Assembly: GCA_964567845.1 (NCBI GenBank)
Contig: CAZMOG010000049.1
Coordinates: forward strand, 1-14,620
DNA length: 14,620 bases
Reading direction: 5' to 3'
From: RGIG9079 sp964567845
Lineage (GTDB): Bacteria; Bacteroidota; Bacteroidia; Bacteroidales; Marinifilaceae
The position numbers and the translations under genes were made by a program. This document shows positions 6,494-13,474 of this stretch, piece after piece. A model generated the notes under the pieces. That model did no database searches. It had not been told where the DNA came from and saw only the letters and a program-made list of their open reading frames with translations. Positions within the stretch are counted from its first letter, which is position 1. Every line of letters begins with the position of its first letter.

Positions 6494-7435
6494 TTAACTT
6501 AAATAAATTACAAACATCGGAACCATGTATGGAGCACTGTTAAAAATGAATATATTACCCCTATCCATAACAAAATATCGCAACTCCTTAGGGAACTTAT
6601 CAACGTAAGGAGGCACATATACACCATATCCATAACCATCATTAGAGTATTGCCATTTGAGTCCATCCCTACACTCCGATGTAACATACGAAATAAACAA
6701 CCCCGAAGCCGGAATAACTACATCAAAACCTGTCAAATCTATATTATACCAATCACTACCGGCTACAGACACATGTACTCCCTTAGAAATCACATCGAAA
6801 CAGCTATCCTTACGTACACGCCCGGAAAGCGCAGAACGCAAAGAGGCTCTACTATCATTTACAAATCCTTGAACTCTAAACAACAGATCCGCATCAATCG
6901 AACCCGAAGGATTAACATAAAATTTAATAGAATCTATAGTTTTACCAACATCTTTACCGTCGGGTAAATAATGTACTCCGGTCTCTAATCCATGTGAACG
7001 CGTAGCCAAGGCTCCACGTATCTTATTTGCAACGTCAACCTCAACATCGGGAAGTCCTACAACTTTTGTTTTAGATCTCTTATTATTTACAACCACATCA
7101 GGTAAAATATAATCTTGTTCTTTTAATTTTATCACAACTGTTTCAAATGAATCAAAATCCTTTACCGCTCTAACAAATTCATAATATCCTATTGCTGAGA
7201 CAACTATTTCAGCATTTGAAATATCATTTACATTTAAAGAAAATTCACCACTCTTATCTGCAACAGTACCCGCTACCAAATCACCATTAACCGTTAGAAG
7301 GACAGAAGCATAAGAGACCCTCTCCTCTGTATTTGAATTAACAATTGAGCCCTTAAACAAAATCTGCGCATTAATTTCGAATGTAGAAAAAAGGCAAATC
7401 AACAACAATAAACTATGTAAAAAACTCTTTTTCAT
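6494..7435 (-). CDS. secreted CarboxypepD_reg-domain protein without a TonB receptor barrel
   Basis: This 313-residue exported protein has a signal peptide at 1-23, cleaved after EINA. A CarboxypepD_reg beta-sandwich spans about 27-104 (ILFKGSIVNSNTEERVSYAS, TVADKSGEFSLNV, SAIGYYEF), followed by a linker containing LPDVVV. The fold is best known as the N-terminal extension of SusC-like TonB-dependent transporters, but this protein ends far too early for a plug and barrel. Residues about 160-313 instead look like a second all-beta domain (TIDSIKFYVNPS, LLFRVQGFV, WYNIDLTGFDVVIPASGLFISYV), a layout seen in other Bacteroidales hypothetical proteins. It is the first gene of a two-gene unit with the beta-propeller lipoprotein. 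A periplasmic or surface role is inferred, and the molecular function is unknown. Confidence 0.75.
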   Translation of the reverse strand: MKKSFLHSLLLLICLFSTFEINAQILFKGSIVNSNTEERVSYASVLLTVNGDLVAGTVADKSGEFSLNVNDISNAEIVVSAIGYYEFVRAVKDFDSFETVVIKLKEQDYILPDVVVNNKRSKTKVVGLPDVEVDVANKIRGALATRSHGLETGVHYLPDGKDVGKTIDSIKFYVNPSGSIDADLLFRVQGFVNDSRASLRSALSGRVRKDSCFDVISKGVHVSVAGSDWYNIDLTGFDVVIPASGLFISYVTSECRDGLKWQYSNDGYGYGVYVPPYVDKFPKELRYFVMDRGNIFIFNSAPYMVPMFVIYLS

Positions 7436-7461
7436 ACAAAATCACATCAATTAAAGTTCAA

Positions 7462-7469
7462 CAAAGATA
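7462..7469 (-). promoter_or_regulatory. putative -7 element of the CarboxypepD_reg/beta-propeller operon
   Basis: The minus strand reads TATCTTTG (TAnnTTTG), 26 bp upstream of the ATG at 7435, implying a leader of about 20 nt. It starts 2 bp beyond the T-tract of the glyA terminator, so the operon promoter is packed against the end of the previous unit. No clear TTG lies 19-21 bp upstream. Confidence 0.5.
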
Positions 7470-7471
7470 AC

Positions 7472-7505
7472 AAAAAAAGTGCCACAGAAGAACTGTGACA
7501 ACACT
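7472..7505 (-). terminator. intrinsic terminator of the glyA transcript
   Basis: On the minus strand GTCACAG and CTGTGGC form a 7-bp stem (one G-U) around TTCTT. AGT/ACT continues it across a 3-nt bulge, and seven Ts follow. It lies about 190 bp beyond the glyA stop codon, so structured repeat copy 2 should be part of the glyA 3' untranslated region. It is a near copy of the terminator at 5351-5380. Confidence 0.8.
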
Positions 7506-7526
7506 CTATATAAAATATTTTGCGGA

Positions 7527-7690
7527 GGAGTATATATTTTTTGAAAACTAGCGGAAGGCAATTACAATTCAAGGAAAATTTACCGTCATAAAACTGCTGT
7601 TTGAGCTGCGAAGCAGTGAGTTCTGTTTTATAGGTAAATTGACGTAGAAATTGTTGAGCAGTAAGCGTCATTTCAAAAAATATATACTCC
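7527..7690 (+). repeat. structured palindromic repeat, copy 2
   Basis: This 164-bp quasi-palindrome ends 7 bp before the glyA stop codon. Its outer stem is a perfect 20-bp pairing: 7527-7546 (GGAG-TATATA-T6-GAAA) with 7671-7690. The core 7547-7670 matches copy 1 with about 17 differences and a 1-nt gap. Inner helices are ACAATT/AATTGT (7564-7569, 7649-7654), AATTTACC/GGTAAATT (7577-7584, 7633-7640), ATAAAAC/GTTTTAT (7588-7594, 7625-7631) and a GCTGC-GAA-GCAGT hairpin (7605-7617). Relative to copy 1, five of these pairs changed on both sides. The apical pair became G-T, which remains a wobble in RNA only if the plus strand is transcribed. Yet the flanking glyA gene is on the minus strand, so the glyA mRNA carries the antisense version. 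Function and mobility are unknown. Confidence 0.85.
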
Positions 7691-7697
7691 GTAGCCG

Positions 7698-8978
7698 TTA
7701 CCACGCAAACATCGGTCTATCCGCCATCATAGCATTAACCTCGGCTCTAACCTGAGCAATAACCTGGTCATTATCAGGATCAGAAAGAACACGGTCAATC
7801 ATATCAACAATAACCTTCATATCCTCCTCCTTCAAACCACGGGTAGTAATTGCAGGAGTTCCTACACGAATACCGGAAGTCTGGAAAGGTGAGCGAGAAT
7901 CGAATGGAACCATATTCTTGTTGATTGTAATGTCGGCAAGTACCAATGTATTCTCAGCCTTCTTACCTGTCAACTCAGGGAACTTAGAACGCAAATCTAT
8001 AAGCATACAGTGGTTATCTGTTCCACCTGATACAACAGAATATCCCTTAGCAATAAACTCGGCAGCCATAACCGCGGCATTCTTCTGAACCTGCTTTGCA
8101 TACTCCTTGTATGAATCGGTCAAAGCCTCGCCAAAAGCAACTGCCTTAGAAGCAATTACATGCTCAAGAGGTCCTCCCTGTTGTCCCGGGAACACCGCTG
8201 AATTCATAATTGCAGACATCATCTTAATCTCGCCCTTTGGAGTTGTAATTCCCCATGGATTTGGAAAATCTTTTGGCAAGAAGATCATACCACCACGAGG
8301 TCCGCGAAGAGTCTTGTGGGTAGTAGTGGTTACAATGTGACAATATTCGAATGGGTTATTCAAAAGACCGGCAGCAATAAGGCCTGCTGGGTGAGCCATA
8401 TCGTACATCAACAATGCGCCAACCTTATCGGCAATCTCACGCATTCTCTTATAATCCCAATCACGTGAATATGCAGAAGCACCTGAAACAATCATCTTTG
8501 GTTTGTGCTCCAAGGCCAAACGCTCCATCTCATCGTAATCAACCAAACCTGTCTTTTCGTCAACATGATAAGCAATTGGCTTATAGTTAATTCCTGACAA
8601 GTTTACAGCCGATCCGTGAGAAAGGTGTCCTCCGTGAGCCAAATCCAATCCCAAGTAGGTATCACCAGGCTTCATACAAGCAAAGAATACAGCTGCATTT
8701 GCCTGAGCTCCTGAGTGAGGCTGAACATTTGCATACTCTGCACCGAAAAGCTTGCAGGCACGCTCAATAGCCAATCTCTCCACCTGGTCAACAACTTGAC
8801 AACCTCCATAATAACGTGCTCCGGGATAACCCTCTGCATATTTGTTTGTCAAGCATGAACCCATAGCCTCCATTACCTGATCGCTTACAAAGTTTTCGGA
8901 AGCAATAAGCTCAATTCCATGTTGTTGTCTTTTGTGCTCCTCTTCAATTAGATTGAAAATTGTATTATCTCTCTCCAT
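7698..8978 (-). CDS. glyA: serine hydroxymethyltransferase
   Basis: This cytosolic PLP enzyme converts serine and tetrahydrofolate to glycine and 5,10-methylene-tetrahydrofolate, the main entry of carbon into one-carbon metabolism. The ATG at 8978 gives 426 residues, the normal length. The longer frame starting at 9041 would begin inside the nqr terminator and was rejected. Key segments include LIASENF at 24-30, NKYAEGYPGARYYGG at 45-59, HSGAQAN at 88-94, MYDMAHPAGL at 191-200 with the PLP-contacting Asp193 and His196, and TTTTHKTLRGPRGG at 217-230 with the Schiff-base Lys222. There is no Shine-Dalgarno site. No TAnnTTTG box lies in the 30 bp between the nqr terminator and the start codon. 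Expression may depend on an atypical promoter, one inside nqrF, or partial readthrough. Confidence 0.98.
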   Translation of the reverse strand: MERDNTIFNLIEEEHKRQQHGIELIASENFVSDQVMEAMGSCLTNKYAEGYPGARYYGGCQVVDQVERLAIERACKLFGAEYANVQPHSGAQANAAVFFACMKPGDTYLGLDLAHGGHLSHGSAVNLSGINYKPIAYHVDEKTGLVDYDEMERLALEHKPKMIVSGASAYSRDWDYKRMREIADKVGALLMYDMAHPAGLIAAGLLNNPFEYCHIVTTTTHKTLRGPRGGMIFLPKDFPNPWGITTPKGEIKMMSAIMNSAVFPGQQGGPLEHVIASKAVAFGEALTDSYKEYAKQVQKNAAVMAAEFIAKGYSVVSGGTDNHCMLIDLRSKFPELTGKKAENTLVLADITINKNMVPFDSRSPFQTSGIRVGTPAITTRGLKEEDMKVIVDMIDRVLSDPDNDQVIAQVRAEVNAMMADRPMFAW

Positions 8979-9008
8979 GATTGTTTTAAGGTATTGATTA
9001 ATAGTAGT

Positions 9009-9041
9009 AAAAAGGCGGACTGCCCGAATTGGGCAGCCCAC
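9009..9041 (-). terminator. intrinsic terminator of the nqr operon
   Basis: On the minus strand GGGCTGCCC and GGGCAGTCC pair over 9 bp (one G-U) around AATTC. Two further base pairs extend the stem, and TTTTT follows after GCC. It begins about 10 bp after the nqrF stop codon and ends 30 bp before glyA, so it separates the two transcription units at least in part. Confidence 0.88.
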
Positions 9042-9049
9042 TCATGATA

Positions 9050-10306
9050 TTATCCTCCGAAGTTATCGTACATTACGTTCTCGTCTGGAACTCCCAACTC
9101 ATACAGCATATTTGTAACTGCCTGAATCATCATTGGAGGTCCGCACAAATAGTACTCGATATCCTCTGGATTCTCGTGATTCTTCAAATAGTTCTCGAAG
9201 ATTACATTGTGAACGAATCCCGGCTTATAAGCTACACCTGCAGCATCGGCCTCAGGATCCGGACGGTCAAGAGCCAATGTCCAGTTGAAGTTATCGAACT
9301 CCTCCTGAATTGCATTGAACTCATCAACATATGGAGCCTCTTTAAGAGCACGAGCGCCATACCAGAATGTAATCTTTGTATCGGTAATCTTCTTGGTCTT
9401 GAAGATATCGTAAATGTGTGAACGCATTGGCGCCATACCTGCTCCACCTCCGATAAACATCTTCTCGTTCTTTGTCTCGCGCAAGAAGAACTCTCCGTAA
9501 GGACCTGAAACGATAATCTTGTCGCCCGGCTTACGTGAGTGGATGTATGAAGAGCAGATTCCAGGGTTAACATCCATGAACTTACCTGCAGCTCTATCAA
9601 ATGGAGGAGTTGCAATACGAATGTTCAACATGACAATGTTACCCTCTGCAGGGTGGTTAGCCATTGAGTAAGCTCGATAGGTTGGCTCCGGATTGTGCAT
9701 CTTCAAGTCGAACATCTTCATGTTCTCCCAATCCTGCTTGTAACGATCATCAACCTCGATATCCTTGAAGTCAACATCGATTGCAGGTACATCGATCTGG
9801 ATATAACCTCCGGCACGGAAGTTCAATGTCTCGCCCTCCGGCAATTTAACAACAAACTCCTTCAAGAAGGTAGAGATATTCTTGTTAGAGATAACCTCGC
9901 ACTCCCACTTCTTGATACCAAGAACAGATTCTGGGATTAACATCTCTGTATCCTCTTTAACCTTTACCTGACAAGCCAAACGCCAATCCTCGTGTTGTTG
10001 TTTATAAGAGAAGAATCCCTTCTCGGTTGGAAGAATACTACCTCCACCGCTAACAACCTGACACTTACACATTCCGCAAGCACCCTTTCCTCCACAAGCT
10101 GATGGAAGGAAAATTTTCTCATTTCCAAGAGTAGCCAACAGGCTGCTTCCCGGATCTGTCTCAACAATTCTGCTACCGCCGTTGATGCTCACCTTAACCC
10201 TGCCCTTTGGAGTCAACTTCTCTTTAGCCAAAAGAAGAAGTCCTACCAACACAATGATTACAAGTGTAAATACGACTATTGCAGAAAACAATATTGAAGT
10301 ATTCAT
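9050..10306 (-). CDS. nqrF: Na+-translocating NADH:quinone reductase subunit F
   Basis: This 418-residue subunit is where electrons enter Na+-NQR: NADH reduces FAD, then a 2Fe-2S cluster. An N-terminal membrane helix spans about 5-27. The plant-type ferredoxin domain (about 36-125) carries Cys71, Cys77, Cys80 and Cys112 (CGGKGACGMCKC plus a later Cys), the expected cluster ligands. The ferredoxin-reductase part has the FAD motif RAYSMAN at 211-217, the nucleotide-binding loop GGGAGMAPMRS at 286-296 and CGPP at 388-391, and ends in YDNFGG. Length and all motifs are intact. It is the last gene of the operon, 20 bp after nqrE and directly before the operon terminator. Confidence 0.98.
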   Translation of the reverse strand: MNTSILFSAIVVFTLVIIVLVGLLLLAKEKLTPKGRVKVSINGGSRIVETDPGSSLLATLGNEKIFLPSACGGKGACGMCKCQVVSGGGSILPTEKGFFSYKQQHEDWRLACQVKVKEDTEMLIPESVLGIKKWECEVISNKNISTFLKEFVVKLPEGETLNFRAGGYIQIDVPAIDVDFKDIEVDDRYKQDWENMKMFDLKMHNPEPTYRAYSMANHPAEGNIVMLNIRIATPPFDRAAGKFMDVNPGICSSYIHSRKPGDKIIVSGPYGEFFLRETKNEKMFIGGGAGMAPMRSHIYDIFKTKKITDTKITFWYGARALKEAPYVDEFNAIQEEFDNFNWTLALDRPDPEADAAGVAYKPGFVHNVIFENYLKNHENPEDIEYYLCGPPMMIQAVTNMLYELGVPDENVMYDNFGG

Positions 10307-10326
10307 TGTATTTCTCTATTTACTGA

Positions 10327-10947
10327 TTACAAACTAAGTCCTGAGAAACAGATGAATGAAATTGCCATCAAACCTGTCATGATGAAGGTAATTCCAATTC
10401 CACGCAATGGAGCGGGAACATCTGAATATTTAAGTTTCTCTCTAATAGCCGCCATACCTACAATAGCGAACATCCAGCCAAGACCTGCGCCAAGACCGTA
10501 ACAAGCAACCTCGCCTATGTTAACCCAATCTTTCTGTTGCATAAACATTGAGGCTCCCATTACCGCACAGTTCACAGCGATCAATGGCAAGAAAATTCCA
10601 AGCTGGTTATACAATGATGGAGAGAATTTCTCAACAACCATCTCAACCAACTGTACAATAGCAGCAATAACGGCAATAAACAGGATAAGGCTAAGGAAAC
10701 TCAAATCGATTGAAGCGGCAGCCTCGCCCATACACCATGCCAATGCACCCTCTTTCAACACATACTCGTTCAAAAGATAGTTCACCGGAGTTGTAATCAA
10801 CAATACGAATACAACGGCAACACCCAAACCAAATGAGGTCTTTACATTCTTAGAGATAGCCAAGAATGAACACATACCCAAGAAGTATGCAAAGATCATG
10901 TTTTGAGTGAAAATGTTCTCAACTATTATTCCAAAATAATTTCCCAT
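10327..10947 (-). CDS. nqrE: Na+-translocating NADH:quinone reductase subunit E
   Basis: This 206-residue integral membrane subunit has about six hydrophobic helices and is homologous to NqrD and RnfA. NqrD and NqrE pack as an inverted pair in the membrane and hold an iron centre through Cys residues from both subunits. Here the candidates are Cys26 (LGMCSFLA) and Cys127 (AVNCAVMG). Conserved family segments include LEMVVEKF-like VEMVVEKFSP near 101-110, LGIFLPLIAVNCAVMG and GLGAGLGW. The start MGNYFGIIVENIFTQN matches the usual N-terminus. GAGG stands upstream of the ATG as a weak ribosome-binding site. It lies 15 bp after nqrD. Confidence 0.96.
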   Translation of the reverse strand: MGNYFGIIVENIFTQNMIFAYFLGMCSFLAISKNVKTSFGLGVAVVFVLLITTPVNYLLNEYVLKEGALAWCMGEAAASIDLSFLSLILFIAVIAAIVQLVEMVVEKFSPSLYNQLGIFLPLIAVNCAVMGASMFMQQKDWVNIGEVACYGLGAGLGWMFAIVGMAAIREKLKYSDVPAPLRGIGITFIMTGLMAISFICFSGLSL

Positions 10948-10962
10948 AATCTTTTACCTCGT

Positions 10963-11598
10963 TTAATTATTCTCAATCAAATCAGGGTTCTTTGCTCTTT
11001 GGTACCAAATAATCAATCCTATAAGGATCAATGGCATTGGAGCCATCTGCATCAAACCGTTGTTCATATAACCCCAATCATAGAATGCCTGTGGCATTAC
11101 CTGGAAACCGAACAAAGTTCCTGATCCAAGCAACTCACGAACAAATGCTATGATTACAAGAATCATTCCATATCCCAAACCGTTTCCAATTCCGTCAAGA
11201 AGTGATGGCCATGGCTTGTTTGCCAATGCATACGCCTCAATACGTCCCATGATAATACAGTTTGTGATAATCAAACCAACATATACTGAAAGTTGCTTAC
11301 TAACATCGTAAACAAATGCCTTCAATACCTGGTCAACAATGATTACAAGTGCAGCAACTACAACCAACTGCACAATGATACGGATACGGTTTGGAATTGT
11401 GTTTCTCAACAATGAAAGAATCACGTTGGAAAAAGCACAAACCACTGTAACCGACAATCCCATTACAAACGCAGGTTTCAACTGCGAAGTAACAGCCAAA
11501 GCAGAGCAAATACCCAAAATCTGTACAAGAACCGGGTTATTTGCACTCAACGGGCCCAATAGAGCCTCTCTGTTCTTATCTGAAAATAGTGCGCTCAT
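10963..11598 (-). CDS. nqrD: Na+-translocating NADH:quinone reductase subunit D
   Basis: This 211-residue membrane subunit is homologous to NqrE and RnfE. It begins with a short cytoplasmic segment (MSALFSDKNREALLGPLSANNPVLVQILG) and continues with about six hydrophobic helices. Cys31 (LGICSALAV) and Cys114 (LIITNCIIMGR) are the candidate ligands that, with the two NqrE cysteines, hold the membrane-embedded iron centre. The loop GRIEAYALANKPWPSLLDGIGNGLGYG at about 118-144 is typical of NqrD/RnfE. It is placed between nqrC (11-bp gap) and nqrE (15-bp gap) and has the expected length. Confidence 0.96.
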   Translation of the reverse strand: MSALFSDKNREALLGPLSANNPVLVQILGICSALAVTSQLKPAFVMGLSVTVVCAFSNVILSLLRNTIPNRIRIIVQLVVVAALVIIVDQVLKAFVYDVSKQLSVYVGLIITNCIIMGRIEAYALANKPWPSLLDGIGNGLGYGMILVIIAFVRELLGSGTLFGFQVMPQAFYDWGYMNNGLMQMAPMPLILIGLIIWYQRAKNPDLIENN

Positions 11599-11609
11599 AT
11601 TCTTTTACA

Positions 11610-12314
11610 TTAATTTTGGTTACCACTCAAGAAAGCTTTATAGTTCTCGAAATAGTCTGCAAGCATTGCATCAACGGCATTTGAGGTGATTGTACCTCCA
11701 GAAAGAGCATCAACCTCAACATTACCTAAGCCTTTTGATGAGGCACCCTTGCTAATCTTCAAGATACGATCTCCACTCTCGTTGAAAACCTTCTTGCCTG
11801 CAAAATGGTTACGGAACTTCTCTTTGTTTACAATCTCGGCTCCCAATCCAGGAGTCTCTCCTGCATGATCGAAGAAGATTCCATAAATAGTATTCTTGTC
11901 TTCATTAAATGATGCATAGCCCCAAATAGCACCCCAAAGTCCTGTTCCATACATTGGAATAATATACTTTTGAGCTCCATCGACTGTTGCCACGAAAACA
12001 GGCAACTGACGCTCTGCTGCAGGCTTCTTGTACTCTTTTGCAATATCTACATCGAAAGCCTCAACACCCTCAACCTTCTGGTTCTGAGCATTAACAACGA
12101 AAGTCTCTGTAATGTATTTATTATAATTCTCCTCAGCATCTGCTGCCAAAACGTCAATGTTAGCCGCACTAAGGATATTCTGCTTCTTCTCATTCTTTAT
12201 ATTTGCATCCTGGAATGGCTTCAATGACAAAGATACCACTGACAAAAGAGCGGCAACTACCACAACCATTACTACAGAATATATAAAGGTGTAAGAATTA
12301 CTCTGTGTATTCAT
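11610..12314 (-). CDS. nqrC: Na+-translocating NADH:quinone reductase subunit C
   Basis: This 234-residue flavin subunit has one N-terminal membrane helix at about 9-31 and a large periplasmic FMN-binding domain. The flavinylation motif is SGGTIT at 205-210, where the final Thr210 should carry FMN through a phosphoester bond added by ApbE. The usual motif is SGATxT, so the Ala-to-Gly change is a small deviation. YGTGLWGAIWGYASF and HAGETPGLGAEI are conserved NqrC/RnfG segments. Among the operon genes it has the clearest ribosome-binding site. No apbE gene is visible in this window. Confidence 0.96.
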   Translation of the reverse strand: MNTQSNSYTFIYSVVMVVVVAALLSVVSLSLKPFQDANIKNEKKQNILSAANIDVLAADAEENYNKYITETFVVNAQNQKVEGVEAFDVDIAKEYKKPAAERQLPVFVATVDGAQKYIIPMYGTGLWGAIWGYASFNEDKNTIYGIFFDHAGETPGLGAEIVNKEKFRNHFAGKKVFNESGDRILKISKGASSKGLGNVEVDALSGGTITSNAVDAMLADYFENYKAFLSGNQN

Positions 12315-12322
12315 CTCTATAT

Positions 12323-12330
12323 CCTCCTTT
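12323..12330 (-). promoter_or_regulatory. strong Shine-Dalgarno site of nqrC
   Basis: The minus strand reads AAAGGAGG, 8 bp upstream of the nqrC ATG and directly after the nqrB stop codon. It stands out because other genes here have A-rich leaders without such a site. It fixes the nqrC start at 12314. Confidence 0.75.
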
Positions 12331-12331
12331 A

Positions 12332-13459
12332 TTAAGCGTTAACTTTTGCACGTTTCATACGACGATTGATATTTGCCTGAACAACTACCCAGTCGATAAG
12401 CGGAGCGAACGAGTTCATAAGCAAGATTGCCATCATCATTCCCTCAGGATAACCGGGGTTCTTCAAGCGGATAAGAATTGCCATAACTCCTACCAACAAT
12501 CCATAAACGTACTTACCAACATTTGTCTGAGCCGATGTTACAGGATCGGTTGCCATAAATACAGCACCGAATGCAAATCCACCAAGGCACAACTGCATCA
12601 AAGCATCGCAAGCATTACCTAAAATCAGCAATGAAATTACGAAACCTCCAACGAATACTGAAAGCATTGTACGCCAGCTTGCAACTCCGGTTGCCAACAA
12701 AATCACTGCTCCGATAAGGATTGCAATTACCGATGTCTCACCGATAGCACCGGGAATCAATCCTATGCAACTCTCCATCAAAGATACGCCTACAGGATTT
12801 CCTACAGCCTGCTCAGCAAGAGGTGTAGCTGCCGAAATTGCATCTGCACCGCAAGATTTTGCAACCCATACCTTATCACCTGTAATCATACTTGGATATG
12901 CGAAGAAGAAGAATGCACGAGCAACCAACGCAGGGTTCCAGATATTCATACCTGTACCTCCGAAGATCTCCTTACCAATGATAACCGCAAATGCAGTTGA
13001 AACAGCCACCATCCAAAGTGGAGCCTCGACCGGCATTACCATTGGAATCAAGATTCCTGAAACAAGGAATCCCTCATTAATCTCGTGTCCCTTAATCTGA
13101 GCAACAGTAAACTCAACACCAAGTCCAACGATATATGAAACAATAATCATTGGAAGCACCTTCAACAATCCAAAGCCAACCATGCACCAGAAAGATGCAT
13201 CCTGACCGATTGCCAAGTAGTGCTGGTAACCTACATTATAAATACCGAACAACAATGCAGGAAGCAAAGCTATCACAACTGCAATCATTGTACGCTTCAA
13301 ATCCACTGCATCGCGAATGTGCGAACCCTTTGAAGTTACAGTGTTCGGTACGAACAGAAATGACTCAAATCCTGTGAAGACAGAGTGCAATTTTGCAAAC
13401 TTTCCGCCCTCAGAGAAAGTGGGTTTCTGTTTATCTAAAAATTCACGTAAACACTTCAT
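12332..13459 (-). CDS. nqrB: Na+-translocating NADH:quinone reductase subunit B
   Basis: This 375-residue membrane subunit is thought to carry the Na+ pathway, bind riboflavin and hold a covalent FMN. The N-terminus (MKCLREFLDKQKPTFSEGGKFAKLHSVFTGFESFLFVPNTVT) matches the family, and the remainder has about ten hydrophobic helices. The probable flavinylation site is Thr212 in DAISAATPLAEQ. The common form is SGAT, so this copy has Ala at the Gly position. GTGMNIWNPALVARAFFFFAYP at 168-189 and NPGYPEGMMMAILLMNSFAPLIDW near the C-terminus are highly conserved. It follows nqrA by 15 bp and precedes nqrC by 17 bp. Its length is near the lower end for the family but appears complete. Confidence 0.97.
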   Translation of the reverse strand: MKCLREFLDKQKPTFSEGGKFAKLHSVFTGFESFLFVPNTVTSKGSHIRDAVDLKRTMIAVVIALLPALLFGIYNVGYQHYLAIGQDASFWCMVGFGLLKVLPMIIVSYIVGLGVEFTVAQIKGHEINEGFLVSGILIPMVMPVEAPLWMVAVSTAFAVIIGKEIFGGTGMNIWNPALVARAFFFFAYPSMITGDKVWVAKSCGADAISAATPLAEQAVGNPVGVSLMESCIGLIPGAIGETSVIAILIGAVILLATGVASWRTMLSVFVGGFVISLLILGNACDALMQLCLGGFAFGAVFMATDPVTSAQTNVGKYVYGLLVGVMAILIRLKNPGYPEGMMMAILLMNSFAPLIDWVVVQANINRRMKRAKVNA

Positions 13460-13474
13460 TCTGTCAAAATTTAA

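Noticed and set aside
7447..7704. Open frame of 85 codons on the minus strand across structured repeat copy 2
   Set aside because: It overlaps the glyA stop, the repeat and the glyA terminator. In the same frame copy 1 lacks the internal ATG and shifts frame, and the amino-acid changes are non-conservative. Structure explains the conservation better.
8979..9041. N-terminal extension of GlyA by 21 residues
   Set aside because: The extra codons lie in the nqr terminator hairpin and have no family similarity. The ATG at 8978 gives the standard 426-residue length.
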